A stretch of DNA of 64,000 nt from Oscillospiraceae bacterium (GCA_017552325.1 JAFZQE010000002.1:1-64000); one strand, 5' to 3'; counted from the first letter of the stretch, positions 34,078 through 42,200 are shown. A program made the numbers and translations. Notes: a model not told the origin generated them from the sequence alone.

Positions 34078-34105
34078 ACAGGCATCCCCCTTTCCGGAGG
34101 CGCTC

Positions 34106-35707
34106 ATGACCGAACACAAAGGCCAAAACTATCTGCACGGCGCGGCGATCCTCACCGCGGGCGTGATCATCATGAAGATCCTGGGCTTCATCTACAAGAT
34201 GCCCATCGGGAATATCCTCGGCGACGACGGATATTCCATGTTTCTTCACAGCTACAACGTCTATAACGTCTTCCTGACGCTCTCCACCGCCGGTCTGCCG
34301 ATCGCGCTGGCGCGCATGGTCTCCGAGGCCAACGCCCAGGGCCGCGTCAATCAGCTGCGGCGCACCTTCTCGGTCGCCTGGCGCACCTTCTTCTGGATGG
34401 GCCTGTTCTGCTCGCTGATCATGGCGCTCTTCCCGCACCAGATCGCCGACTACATCCTGCGCAATCCCGACGCCGCGCTGAGTATCCGGGTAATGAGCCC
34501 CTCGGTGCTGCTGGTCTGCCTCGTGTCGGCCTATCGCGGCTACTGCCAGGGCTTCGGCGACATGATCCCCACGACGGTGGGTCAGGTGCTCGAGGTGCTG
34601 GTGAAGGTCGTCGTCGGCCTGGCGCTGGCCTGGTTCCTGATGCACGAGAGCTACGGCAAGCCGCTCGGCGCGGCCGGCGCGATCTTCGGCGTGACGGCGG
34701 GCTCCGCCGCGGCGCTGCTGTACATGTGGCTGCACAAGCGGCGGCACTACCGCGACGACGCGGCCGGGACCGACACCCCCGATCCCGACCGTGCGATCCT
34801 GCGGCGCTTCCTGCGCATCGGCATCCCGATCGCTCTCGGCGGCAGCGTGCTCGCGCTGCTGAACCTGATCGACGCCAGTCTCTGCATGGGCCGCCTGCAG
34901 GACGCCGCGCGCTTCAGCTACCAGGAGGCCAAGGAGCTCACCGGCGTCTACGGCAAGGCGCAGACGATCTTCAACCTGCCCGCCGCCATCATCACGCCGC
35001 TGACGATCTCGGTCGTGCCGGCGATCACGGCCGCCATCGTAAAACGGGAAAACGACGAGGCGACCAAGATCTCCGAGGACTCGATGCGCATCGCCGCCGT
35101 GCTGAGCCTGCCGATGGGCGTCGGCCTGTCGGTGCTCGCCCGGCCGATCATGAATCTGATCTACCCGGACGCCAATCCCGTCGGCGTCGACCTGCTGGCC
35201 CTGCTGGGCGTCGCCTCGGTCTTCGTGTGCATCGTGCTGATGGAAAACGCGATCCTCCAGGCCACCGGCCACGAGCTGCTGCCGATGATCACGATGATCG
35301 TCGGCGGCCTCGCGAAGGTCGTCATCAACTTCTTCCTCGTGGCCGACCGCGGCATCAATATCTACGGCGCGCCGATCGGAACGCTGGCGAGCTATGTGCT
35401 GATGGCCGTGATGAACTTCGTCATCATGTGCTTCGTGCTGGACAAGAACCCGCGCCTGCGCGTCATCCTGCTCAAGCCCGCGCTCTGCACCGCCGCGATG
35501 GGCGCGACGGCATGGATGCTCTTCTCGCTGCTCGCCCGCTTCATGCCCGGCGGGCGCCTCGGCCTCTCCGCGGCGCTCTTCCCCGCCATCCTCGCGGCCG
35601 CCGCCGTGTACCTTGTTCTGAGCATTCTGCTCCGCACGGTGACCAAGGAGGACATGTCGCTGATCCCAGGCGGCGCCAAGCTCGCCCGTCTTCTCCGCAT
35701 GCGCTGA
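34106..35707 (+). CDS. MOP-superfamily lipid/polysaccharide flippase, SpoVB/YabM-like
   Basis: A 533-residue protein with about 14 membrane segments and the start typical of SpoVB-like proteins (LHGAAILTAGVIIMKILGFIYKMPIG). Internal marks are LSTAGLPIALARMVSEA, SAYRGYCQGFGDM and MENAILQATGHE. Relatives flip lipid-linked cell-wall precursors. In Bacillus, yabM precedes yabN (MazG) and yabO (RqcP); here HU and RqcP follow, and no mazG is present, so this is probably the YabM counterpart rather than the sporulation-specific paralog. GGAGG lies five bases before the ATG. Confidence 0.88.
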   Translation: MTEHKGQNYLHGAAILTAGVIIMKILGFIYKMPIGNILGDDGYSMFLHSYNVYNVFLTLSTAGLPIALARMVSEANAQGRVNQLRRTFSVAWRTFFWMGLFCSLIMALFPHQIADYILRNPDAALSIRVMSPSVLLVCLVSAYRGYCQGFGDMIPTTVGQVLEVLVKVVVGLALAWFLMHESYGKPLGAAGAIFGVTAGSAAALLYMWLHKRRHYRDDAAGTDTPDPDRAILRRFLRIGIPIALGGSVLALLNLIDASLCMGRLQDAARFSYQEAKELTGVYGKAQTIFNLPAAIITPLTISVVPAITAAIVKRENDEATKISEDSMRIAAVLSLPMGVGLSVLARPIMNLIYPDANPVGVDLLALLGVASVFVCIVLMENAILQATGHELLPMITMIVGGLAKVVINFFLVADRGINIYGAPIGTLASYVLMAVMNFVIMCFVLDKNPRLRVILLKPALCTAAMGATAWMLFSLLARFMPGGRLGLSAALFPAILAAAAVYLVLSILLRTVTKEDMSLIPGGAKLARLLRMR

Positions 35708-35745
35708 AAAAACGGGATTTTTCCTTTGATTTTTTTAAATAGGGC

Positions 35746-35774
35746 TTGATTCTTCCCGCGGAATATGATAAATT
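35746..35774 (+). promoter_or_regulatory. HU gene promoter
   Basis: TTGATT (35746-35751), 17-base spacer, TAAATT (35769-35774). Confidence 0.6.
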
Positions 35775-35804
35775 TTATACGCTGATAGATTTCAGCGGCA
35801 AAGA

Positions 35805-35838
35805 ATGAGTATTCTGCCCGTTTTTCGGGCAGACTCAT
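35805..35838 (+). promoter_or_regulatory. Leader hairpin of the HU mRNA
   Basis: CTGCCCG (35814-35820) pairs with CGGGCAG (35826-35832) around a T5 loop, and ATGAGT pairs with ACTCAT outside it, with a three-base bulge. It sits about 40 bases upstream of the HU start and has no T-run after it, so it is more likely a stability or regulatory element than a terminator. Confidence 0.6.
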
Positions 35839-35878
35839 CATACCAGGCCAAAAAAGGCTATTACTTAGGAGGATTATT

Positions 35879-36154
35879 ATGAACAAAACCGAACTGGTCG
35901 CTGCTGTTGCAGAGAAGACCGGCGCTTCCAAGAAGGACAGCGAAAAGCTGGTCAGCGCCGTATTTGAAACCGTTACCAACGCTCTCGTTGCTGGCGAGAA
36001 GGTCTCCATGGTTGGCTTCGGCGCTTTCGAAGTGAAGGAGCGCCCCGCCCGCACCGGCCGCAATCCCCGCACCAAGGAAACGATCGAGATCCCCGCTTCC
36101 CGCGCCGCCGCCTTCAAGCCCGGCAAGGCTCTTAAGGACGCCATCAACAAGTAA
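35879..36154 (+). CDS. hup: HU-family nucleoid protein
   Basis: A 91-residue HU: MNKTELVAAVAEKTGASKKD, the beta-arm region GFGAFEVKERPARTGRNPRT, and the conserved ASRAAAFKPGKALKDAIN ending. It binds and bends DNA nonspecifically as a dimer. AGGAGG precedes the ATG, and codon use looks skewed toward highly expressed patterns (GCT, AAG, AAC). It ends in a strong terminator at 36167-36195, separating it partly from rqcP. Confidence 0.97.
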   Translation: MNKTELVAAVAEKTGASKKDSEKLVSAVFETVTNALVAGEKVSMVGFGAFEVKERPARTGRNPRTKETIEIPASRAAAFKPGKALKDAINK

Positions 36155-36166
36155 TGATACAAAAAC

Positions 36167-36195
36167 CAGCCGTCCGACAGGACGGCTGTTTTTTT
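36167..36195 (+). terminator. Intrinsic terminator between HU and rqcP
   Basis: Stem CAGCCGTCC (36167-36175 region) with GGACGGCTG (36180-36188), GACA loop, followed by seven T. rqcP begins 13 bases later and would be reached only by read-through or an unseen promoter. Confidence 0.9.
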
Positions 36196-36207
36196 CGGGA
36201 GAATGCC

Positions 36208-36450
36208 ATGCGTCTGGACAAATATCTGAAGGTCTCGCGCCTCATCAAGCGCCGCACCGTGGCCAACGAGGCCTGCGACGGCGCGCGCGTCAGCGTCAAC
36301 GGCCGCCCCGTCAAGGCCAGCTATCAGGTCAAGGTCGGCGACGTCCTTGAGATCGCCTTCGGGCAGCGCACGCTGAAGGTCGAGGTCACCGGGATCAGCG
36401 AGAACGCCACCAAGGCCGATGCGCCGGCCTTGTACCGGGAGATCGTCTGA
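36208..36450 (+). CDS. rqcP: RqcP, S4-domain ribosome quality-control factor (YabO)
   Basis: An 80-residue S4-domain protein, MRLDKYLKVSRLIKRRTVAN, followed by GARVSVNGRPVKASYQVKVG. RqcP/YabO works with RqcH to add C-terminal alanine tails to nascent chains on stalled 50S subunits. I chose the ATG at 36208, preceded by GGGAGAA; an upstream in-frame start would lie in the HU terminator. It sits in the YabM-HU-RqcP neighbourhood typical of Firmicutes. Confidence 0.93.
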   Translation: MRLDKYLKVSRLIKRRTVANEACDGARVSVNGRPVKASYQVKVGDVLEIAFGQRTLKVEVTGISENATKADAPALYREIV

Positions 36451-36472
36451 TTTCCCGGCAAAATGCCTAAAA

Positions 36473-36515
36473 ACGGAGCCCCGGATTTGTGGAAATGACG
36501 AATCTGGGGCTCCGT
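36473..36515 (+). terminator. Terminator-like hairpin after rqcP
   Basis: GGAGCCCCGGATT (36475-36487) pairs with AATCTGGGGCTCC (36501-36513) with one G-U, followed after five bases by TTTTT. Confidence 0.7.
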
Positions 36516-36546
36516 GAACTTTTTGTGCCAATCTTCCGGCTCCCTG

Positions 36547-36555
36547 TGTTATAAT
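36547..36555 (+). promoter_or_regulatory. Extended -10 promoter of hpf
   Basis: TGTTATAAT, an extended -10 with perfect TATAAT; no good -35. The ATG is 65 bases downstream. Confidence 0.65.
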
Positions 36556-36620
36556 GGACTTGCCCCTGATGGATCAGGACACTATCTGCAGCAGCAGAAC
36601 GAAAGAAAGGAGCAGGCAGT

Positions 36621-37169
36621 ATGAAGTTCACGTTTACCGAAAAGAAGATGGACTCGTCCGAGGATCTGCGCGCGTATTCCGAAAAGAAGATCGGCAAGCT
36701 TGACCGCTTCTTCAAGACCGAGGCGGAGGCCTTTGTCACCTACAGCATCGAGCGCGGCCGTTTCCGGGCTGAGATCACCATCAAGAACGGCGGTCTGTTT
36801 TACAGGGCCAGTGAGCTGACGCAGGACATGTACGCATCGGTCGACTCCGGTGTGGCCGCGATCGAGCGTCAGATCCGCCGCAACAAAACCCGTCTGGAAA
36901 AGCGCCTGAGAGAGGGCGTCATGGAGCGTGACGTCGTGCCTGCCTATGCCGCCGCCGCGGAAGAAGACGAGGCGGCTGATGAGTTCAAGATCGTCCGCAG
37001 CAAGCGCTTCTCCATCAAGCCGATGTCCCCGGAGGAAGCGATCCTGCAAATGAACCTGCTGGATCACGAGTTCTTCGTGTTCCGCAACATGGATGAGAAC
37101 GACGCTATCGCCATCGTCTACAAGCGCAAACAGGGCGGCTATGGCCTGATTTGCGACGAGCAGAAATAA
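36621..37169 (+). CDS. hpf: Ribosome hibernation-promoting factor, long form
   Basis: A 182-residue HPF. The N-terminal S30AE domain (about 1-100) begins MKFTFTEKKMDSSEDLRAYS. The C-terminal dimerisation domain (about 125-182: IVRSKRFSIKPMSPEEAILQ with GYGLI) marks the long form, which joins two 70S ribosomes into 100S dimers in stationary phase. AAAGGAGC lies before the ATG. Its stop codon lies within the left arm of the downstream bidirectional terminator. It is monocistronic with its own promoter. Confidence 0.96.
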   Translation: MKFTFTEKKMDSSEDLRAYSEKKIGKLDRFFKTEAEAFVTYSIERGRFRAEITIKNGGLFYRASELTQDMYASVDSGVAAIERQIRRNKTRLEKRLREGVMERDVVPAYAAAAEEDEAADEFKIVRSKRFSIKPMSPEEAILQMNLLDHEFFVFRNMDENDAIAIVYKRKQGGYGLICDEQK

Positions 37170-37216
37170 AACTAAAGGGGCTGCCGGAGAAAACCCGGCA
37201 GCCTCTTTAGTTTTAT
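37166..37216. terminator. Bidirectional terminator between hpf and trmN6
   Basis: A long stem in which ATAAAACTAAAG and GGCTGCCGG (37166-37187) pair with the complementary 37194-37216 arm; AT-rich outer parts provide A- and T-runs both ways. Confidence 0.88.
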
Positions 37217-37225
37217 TGAATTCTT

Positions 37226-37262
37226 CCTCTTCTAAAAACCAGAAACTAAAAAACTAAAAACT
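37226..37262 (-). repeat. AT-rich intergenic motif, copy 2 (inverted)
   Basis: Read on the minus strand, TTTTTAGTTTT-like units ending TTTTTAGAAGA, related to 33276-33310. It overlaps the end of the trmN6 coding region by two bases. Confidence 0.55.
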
Positions 37263-37971
37263 ATCTGTGGCAGATCCGTCGGTATTCCTCGCTCTCGGCG
37301 CCGTCCGGGTCCCGGAGCACGAGCATCGGTTCGATTTTGAGGCCCGGCCTTCCGCCGCGGCGCGCCTCGAGCAGCACGAGGCTCGGCGCGCTGTCCGCCC
37401 TGGCGCAGACGAGGCGCAGGCGCTTCGGTTCCAGCCCCTGCGCCGCGAGCGTGCCGCACAGCTCGCTCAGCCGCTCCGGGCGATGGACGAGGCAGAAGCT
37501 GCCGCCGGTCCGCAGCAGCCGGGCAGCCGCTGCGCAGAGCTCTTCCAGACTGCAGCTGCCCTCCGTGCGGGCCGCCGCCCGGTCCTCGCGCGGCGAGACC
37601 GCGCCGGAGTTCGGGGGAAAGTACGGCGGGTTGGACACCGCGAGGTCAAAGCTCCCTGCGCGGAACAGCTCCGCGTGGCGGCGGATGTCCCCCTCGACCA
37701 GCTCACAGCGCGGCGACAGGCCGTTGCGCGCCATATTCTCCCGGGCGACCGCCGCCGCCTCCGGCTGCAGCTCCAGCCCGGTCATATGCAGCCTCTCGCT
37801 GCGCTCCGCCAGCAGCAGCATCAGGATGCCCGAGCCGCAGCCGAGGTCTATGCCCCGCGCCGCGCCGCGCGGCTGCACGAAATCCGCCAGCAGCAGGCTG
37901 TCGGTCCCCGGGCGGAAATGCTCCGACTGCCGGAACAGCGGACCGCCCGGCCAGAGCTCCTGCGTCTGCAT
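37261..37971 (-). CDS. trmN6: tRNA1(Val) (adenine(37)-N6)-methyltransferase family protein
   Basis: A 236-residue class I methyltransferase. The SAM-binding motif is IDLGCGSGILMLLLAER near residue 42, and the catalytic NPPY motif for N6-adenine methylation is VSNPPYFPPNSG near 112. This is the YfiC/YabB family. The N-terminus (FRQSEHFRPGTDSLLLADFV) fits the family well. AAGGAGG lies seven bases before the ATG. The upstream ferredoxin gene on the same strand is separated by a terminator. Confidence 0.92.
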   Translation of the reverse strand: MQTQELWPGGPLFRQSEHFRPGTDSLLLADFVQPRGAARGIDLGCGSGILMLLLAERSERLHMTGLELQPEAAAVARENMARNGLSPRCELVEGDIRRHAELFRAGSFDLAVSNPPYFPPNSGAVSPREDRAAARTEGSCSLEELCAAAARLLRTGGSFCLVHRPERLSELCGTLAAQGLEPKRLRLVCARADSAPSLVLLEARRGGRPGLKIEPMLVLRDPDGAESEEYRRICHR

Positions 37972-37995
37972 GCGCTTTCCTCCTTCACAAAATGA

Positions 37996-38027
37996 AAAAT
38001 CGGGACGGTAACAACCGTCCCGATTTT
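37996..38027 (-). terminator. Terminator of the ferredoxin gene
   Basis: A 14-bp stem (37996-38009 with 38014-38027) and a four-base loop; in the minus direction a T-rich run follows. Confidence 0.88.
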
Positions 38028-38038
38028 CACTTTACATT

Positions 38039-38209
38039 TTACTCGAGCGTAATAGCCTCGGCCGGGCACTGAGCCGCGCAGGAGCCGCACTCCAGGCAGG
38101 CATCGGGATCGATCTCGTAGTGGAGCTCGCCCATGCTGATGGCTTCGGCGGGGCACTGGGCCGCGCAGGAACCGCAGGACAGGCACTCGTCGCTGATGAC
38201 ATACGGCAT
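38039..38209 (-). CDS. 2x[4Fe-4S] ferredoxin, 56 residues
   Basis: A small clostridial-type ferredoxin. Two CxxCxxCxxxCP motifs are complete: ECLSCGSCAAQCPAEAIS and ACLECGSCAAQCPAEAIT, each binding one [4Fe-4S] cluster. The start is the ATG at 38209, with AGGGGG nine bases upstream; translation ends at TAA 38041-38039. The two halves are near-repeats, as expected from the ancestral duplication. It has its own promoter and terminator. It would carry low-potential electrons for enzymes such as NfnAB (57.4-59.9 kb). Confidence 0.96.
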   Translation of the reverse strand: MPYVISDECLSCGSCAAQCPAEAISMGELHYEIDPDACLECGSCAAQCPAEAITLE

Positions 38210-38255
38210 ATGTTTTTACCCCCTGTTTGTAATCAGACCTCTTGTCTGTGAGGCC

Positions 38256-38283
38256 ATTGTAGCACATCTTCCGTAAAAATCAA
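38256..38283 (-). promoter_or_regulatory. Ferredoxin promoter
   Basis: Minus strand TTGATT (38283-38278), 16-base spacer, TACAAT (38261-38256). Confidence 0.7.
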
Positions 38284-38340
38284 TCGGCAATTTCAAACAA
38301 AATGTTAAAACTGCGCCGAACTGGCGATAATTTTTCCACG

Positions 38341-38373
38341 GCGGGCGCTTTCGCCGCAATCGGCGGCGCCCGC
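38341..38373 (+). promoter_or_regulatory. GC-rich leader hairpin upstream of clpC
   Basis: GCGGGCGC (38341-38348) pairs with GCGCCCGC (38366-38373), with an inner GCCG-CAAT-CGGC hairpin. It sits 41 bases before the clpC start with no T-run. A possible -10 (GATAAT, about 38325) lies just upstream. No CtsR box is evident. Confidence 0.55.
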
Positions 38374-38414
38374 GAGGGATAATCATGACGTAGCAGAACC
38401 GGGGAGGAGCGGGG

Positions 38415-40700
38415 ATGAAAAGCAACGAGAAATTTACCCGGCGCAGCGAGGACGCGATCGAAAAGGCGCGCCAGGCGGCCGGCGAGCTGGGTCACGGCTT
38501 CGTCGGCACCGAGCATCTGCTGATGGGCATCCTGCGGGAGGAGGACAGCCTCGGCAGCCGGGTGCTGCGCCGCCGCGGCCTCCGGGACGAGGCGCTCTGC
38601 GCGGAGATCCGCCGCTGCCTCGGCGCCGGCGCGCCGGGCAGCCCCCGGCAGGGGCTGTCGATCCGCGCGCAGCTGGCCGTGGAGGGCGCGGCGCGCGAGG
38701 CCGACGCGCTGGGACAGTGCATCATCGGCACCGAGCACCTGCTGCTGGGCATCCTGCGCCAGCCGGACTGCGGCGGTTGCCGCGCGCTGAGGGCGCTCGG
38801 GCAGGATCCCGACCTGCTGATGACCGACATCCTGGCCATATTCGGCCACGGCGCGCCGCGGGACAGGGGCAGCCAGACCGGCACCGCGCGCGGCGTGCTG
38901 CACCGCACGGAGACCCGGACGCTCGACCAGTACAGCCGCGATCTGACGGCGCTGGCCGCCGACGGGAAGCTTGATCCGGTCGTGGGACGGGGGCGGGAGA
39001 TCCGCCGCGCCGTGCAGATCCTCTCCCGCCGCAGCAAGTACAACCCCGTCCTCGTCGGCGAGCCCGGCGTCGGCAAGACCGCGGTGGCCGAGGGCCTGGC
39101 CCTCGCCATCTGCCGCGGGGAGCAGTGCGGCGAGCTGAAAAACAAGCGGCTCGTGTCGCTCGACCTGCCCGCGCTGCTCGCAGGCACCAAATACCGCGGA
39201 GATTTCGAGGAGCGCGTCAAATCCGTGCTGCGCGACGTGAAGCGCGCCGGGGACGTGATCCTCTTTGTCGACGAGCTGCACACGATGATCGGCGCGGGCA
39301 GCGCGGAGGGCGCGATCGACGCAGCCAACATCCTCAAGCCCGCGCTGGGGCGGGGCGAAGTGCAGATCGTCGGCGCGACGACGCCGGAGGAATACCGGCG
39401 GCACATTGAAAAGGACCCGGCGCTGGAGCGGCGCTTTCAGCCGGTGCGCATCGGAGAGCCGGACCGGGCCGGGACGCTCGCCATGCTGCAGAGCCTGCGG
39501 CCCGCGCTGGAAAAGCACCACGGCGTGCGCATCAGCGACGGCGCGCTCGCGGCCGCGCACGACCTCTCGGTGCGCTATCTCAGCGAGCGCCGTCTGCCGG
39601 ACAAGGCCATCGACCTGCTGGACGAGGCGGCGGCCGCCGTCCGTCTCGACGGCGGCGCGCTGACGGACGCGGAGGCCGTGGCCGGGGTCCTCTCGCTCTG
39701 GACCGGGATTCCCGCCGAGGGCCTGACGCAGGACGAATCGGAGCGCCTGCAGTCGCTGGAGAGCCTGCTGCGGCAGCGCATCGTCGGGCAGGAGGAGGCC
39801 GTTTCCGCCGCGGCGCGGGCGATCCGCCGGGCGCGGACGGGCCTGCGCGACGCGCGGCGGCCGCTGGCGAGCTTCCTCTTCCTCGGGCCGAGCGGCGTCG
39901 GCAAAACGGAGCTCTGCCGCGCGCTGGCAGAGACCGTCTACGGCGACGAGAAGGCCATGCTGCGCCTGGACATGTCCGAATACATGGAAAAGCACGCCGT
40001 CAGCCGCCTGCTCGGCTCGCCGCCGGGCTACGTGGGCTACGGCGAGGGCGGGCAGCTGACCGAGCCGGTGCGGCGCAGGCCCTGGACGCTGGTTCTGTTC
40101 GACGAGATCGAGAAGGCGCACGAGGACGTGTGGAGCATCCTGCTGCAGATCATGGACGACGGACACCTGACCGACGCGGCCGGGCGGCGGGTGGACTTCC
40201 GCAACACGCTGATCGTCATGACCTCGAACATCGGCGCCAAGGCGATCAGCGAGCGCCGCCCCGCGCTCGGCTTCGCCGGGACGGAGAGCGGCGAAGCGCA
40301 GACGCGGCGGCAGGTGATGGAGGAGCTGCGGCGGACCTTCCGTCCGGAATTTCTCAACCGCGTCGACGAGACGCTGATCTTTCACCGTCTGGAGCAGCGG
40401 GAACTGCTGGCTGTCGCCCGCCTGCTGAGCGGGGAACTGGAGCGGCGCTTCGCCGCGCTGGGCCTGCATCTGACGGTGACGGAGGAAGCGCTGTCGCTGC
40501 TGGCCGGGCAGGGCGGCGGCGAAGCCTGCGGCGCGAGGCCGCTGCGGCGGCTTTTGCAGCGGGAGGTGGAGGACCCGGCGGCAGAGCTGCTGCTGAGCGG
40601 CGGCCTCCGGCCCGGGGACTCGCTGCTGGCGGCGGCCGAGGACGGAAAGATCGTCCTGCGGCCGATCCGCGAAAACGAAACGCCGGAGCGCTCGTCATGA
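38415..40700 (+). CDS. clpC: ClpC-type AAA+ unfoldase without the UVR linker
   Basis: A 761-residue HSP100 protein. The N-domain repeats (GHGFVGTEHLLMGIL and GQCIIGTEHLLLGIL) are followed by AAA-1 with Walker A GEPGVGKT and FVDELHTMIGAG, then AAA-2 with GPSGVGKTEL, LVLFDEIEKAHEDV and PEFLNRVDETLIF. A ClpP-docking loop of the LGF type is present (PALGFAGTE), so it can partner ClpP. It is shorter than Bacillus ClpC (810), and I see no UVR motif in the middle region, so adaptor use may differ. GGGGAGGAG precedes the ATG. Monocistronic. Confidence 0.92.
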   Translation: MKSNEKFTRRSEDAIEKARQAAGELGHGFVGTEHLLMGILREEDSLGSRVLRRRGLRDEALCAEIRRCLGAGAPGSPRQGLSIRAQLAVEGAAREADALGQCIIGTEHLLLGILRQPDCGGCRALRALGQDPDLLMTDILAIFGHGAPRDRGSQTGTARGVLHRTETRTLDQYSRDLTALAADGKLDPVVGRGREIRRAVQILSRRSKYNPVLVGEPGVGKTAVAEGLALAICRGEQCGELKNKRLVSLDLPALLAGTKYRGDFEERVKSVLRDVKRAGDVILFVDELHTMIGAGSAEGAIDAANILKPALGRGEVQIVGATTPEEYRRHIEKDPALERRFQPVRIGEPDRAGTLAMLQSLRPALEKHHGVRISDGALAAAHDLSVRYLSERRLPDKAIDLLDEAAAAVRLDGGALTDAEAVAGVLSLWTGIPAEGLTQDESERLQSLESLLRQRIVGQEEAVSAAARAIRRARTGLRDARRPLASFLFLGPSGVGKTELCRALAETVYGDEKAMLRLDMSEYMEKHAVSRLLGSPPGYVGYGEGGQLTEPVRRRPWTLVLFDEIEKAHEDVWSILLQIMDDGHLTDAAGRRVDFRNTLIVMTSNIGAKAISERRPALGFAGTESGEAQTRRQVMEELRRTFRPEFLNRVDETLIFHRLEQRELLAVARLLSGELERRFAALGLHLTVTEEALSLLAGQGGGEACGARPLRRLLQREVEDPAAELLLSGGLRPGDSLLAAAEDGKIVLRPIRENETPERSS

Positions 40701-40713
40701 GCGCTCCGGCGTT
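40679..40713. terminator. Terminator between clpC and the convergent membrane gene
   Basis: A 13-bp GC-rich stem (40681-40693 with 40699-40711), plus AA/TT closing pairs and a five-base loop containing part of the clpC stop codon; AT-rich sequence follows. Confidence 0.8.
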
Positions 40714-40719
40714 AAATTA

Positions 40720-40965
40720 TTACTGATTCTGATCCGTCGGCGGAAGCGGTTCCTGTCTCGGCCTGCGTTTGCGGCGGCGCTGGCGGGCGATCAGCAGGAT
40801 CGCCGTCGCGATGCCGACAACGACGCAGATCGCGATGAAGACCTTCGAGGTGGTGCTGGTGAGCCACTGCTTGAAGGGGTTATAGCCGTCGAGCACCGTG
40901 AAGACCGCGAGGCAGAGCAGCAGACAGATGGACAGATGCGGCAGGAATTCCTCGATTTTCTTCAT
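40720..40965 (-). CDS. Small two-helix membrane protein, unknown
   Basis: An 81-residue protein with two membrane segments (SICLLLCLAVFTVLDGY and KVFIAICVVVGIATAILLIA) and a strongly basic cytoplasmic tail (RQRRRKRRPRQ). It starts one base after the stop of the phosphodiester glycosidase gene and probably forms an operon with it. No family recognised. It may anchor or assist its neighbour, which is inference from coupling alone. Confidence 0.8.
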   Translation of the reverse strand: MKKIEEFLPHLSICLLLCLAVFTVLDGYNPFKQWLTSTTSKVFIAICVVVGIATAILLIARQRRRKRRPRQEPLPPTDQNQ

Positions 40966-40966
40966 G

Positions 40967-42109
40967 TCAGCCCTCCTCGCCGCCGATCTCGCGGATCAGC
41001 AGGATGTCGCCGGCGTTGCGGCCGTTCAGATAGGGGTGGTTGAAAAAGCTGTTCTGGAACATCATCACCGAGGAGCGGCCGCCGTCGAGATTGTAGGCGG
41101 CGGTGCAGCCGAGATCGGCAAAGAGCTGGGCGAAGCGCCCGATCCGCATGCCGGCGGAGTAGCCGCCCTGGCGGCCGTCGACCACGACGAAGCAGTAGTG
41201 CCCGGGCTCGTAGTAGCCGAGACCGGTGCGCGGGTTGACGTCGGAGATCGGGCCGGTGGCGTTGAAGCTCTCGCGGGGCTGCCCGTTTTCGTCCAGCAGC
41301 GCCGGACCGAATTTCCAGACCTGGTAGGGCTCGCGGTCCAGCACGTCCTGCACCTTGTACTCGTCGGCGCCGTAGGTCACCATCGTGCCGTCGTAGTAGA
41401 GCACGCAGATGTCGTAGATCGTCTGCTCGCTCATGTAGAGCTCGCCGTTGCGCACGAGGAAGCCGTAGTCCTGGCTGTTGGCATAGTCGCCGTTGATGGC
41501 GAGGATCGCCCCGGCGTTCCTCGCGCACTGGATCGGGTCCTCTTCCATCCACTTGTGGAAGCTCCCGCCCGCCCAGTAGGTCTGGAAGCACGCGAGATCC
41601 GCCACATAGATGTCCGCGACGAAGTAGGTGCTGGGCGCGGGATCGTCGGAAACGTATTTCTGGATGTCGATGGCGATGTTGGGGCTGGAGTAGCTGTGGT
41701 CGGTGACGACGACCTCTTCGGTGAAGTGATCGGCGAATTTCGTGCGCCAGTCCATCGGGTCGGGCGTCGGCTCCGGGGTCGGCTCGGGCGTGACGTCCGG
41801 ATCCGGCTGCTCCGTGTCGGCGGGAAGGGCCTCCGTCTCCTGCGGCCGCCCCGTCTCCGGCGCGGCGGTCTCCGTGACGGAGGGCCGGATGGGCGTCGTG
41901 TCGATCCCGCCCTCCTGCTTTGCCGTCATCTGATATTTCACATAGGGGATCACATGATGGAACAGCGCAAAGATCACCAGGATGAGCCCGGTCAGCAGGA
42001 TGTCCTGCAGGATCAGCTCGGCCACGCTTTTCCGCTTTTTTCTCCGGGCGGGCGCCGGCGGCGCGGCCTGCGCCTCCCGCAGCTCCCGCCGCGTTTTCTT
42101 TTCGTCCAT
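40967..42109 (-). CDS. Phosphodiester glycosidase (NAGPA/DUF2233) family membrane protein
   Basis: A 380-residue protein with a basic N-terminus (RRKKRKS), one membrane helix at about 35-55 and a Pro/Glu/Thr linker (TPEPTPEPTPDP). An extracellular NAGPA-like domain follows, with ILAINGDYANSQDYGFLVRN, FVVVDGRQGGYSAGM and AAYNLDGGRSSVMMF as its core motifs. The family includes the human enzyme that uncovers mannose-6-phosphate; bacterial members are thought to act on cell-surface glycans with phosphodiester links. GAGGG lies eight bases before the ATG at 42109, under a near-consensus promoter. Substrate unknown. Confidence 0.88.
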   Translation of the reverse strand: MDEKKTRRELREAQAAPPAPARRKKRKSVAELILQDILLTGLILVIFALFHHVIPYVKYQMTAKQEGGIDTTPIRPSVTETAAPETGRPQETEALPADTEQPDPDVTPEPTPEPTPDPMDWRTKFADHFTEEVVVTDHSYSSPNIAIDIQKYVSDDPAPSTYFVADIYVADLACFQTYWAGGSFHKWMEEDPIQCARNAGAILAINGDYANSQDYGFLVRNGELYMSEQTIYDICVLYYDGTMVTYGADEYKVQDVLDREPYQVWKFGPALLDENGQPRESFNATGPISDVNPRTGLGYYEPGHYCFVVVDGRQGGYSAGMRIGRFAQLFADLGCTAAYNLDGGRSSVMMFQNSFFNHPYLNGRNAGDILLIREIGGEEG

Positions 42110-42148
42110 AAAAAGTTCCCTCTTTATCCGAAAACAACGATTTGAGAT

Positions 42149-42177
42149 ATTATAATTCATCCGCCGCCTCCTGTCAA
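42149..42177 (-). promoter_or_regulatory. Consensus promoter of the phosphodiester glycosidase operon
   Basis: Minus strand TTGACA (42177-42172), 17-base spacer, TATAAT (42154-42149): a full consensus. Confidence 0.85.
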
Positions 42178-42200
42178 TCTTCGGCGGCGCGGCCCGGCTC

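Noticed and set aside
36154..36207. Earlier start for rqcP
   Set aside because: It would place the N-terminus across the HU terminator and add residues not found in S4-domain RqcP proteins.
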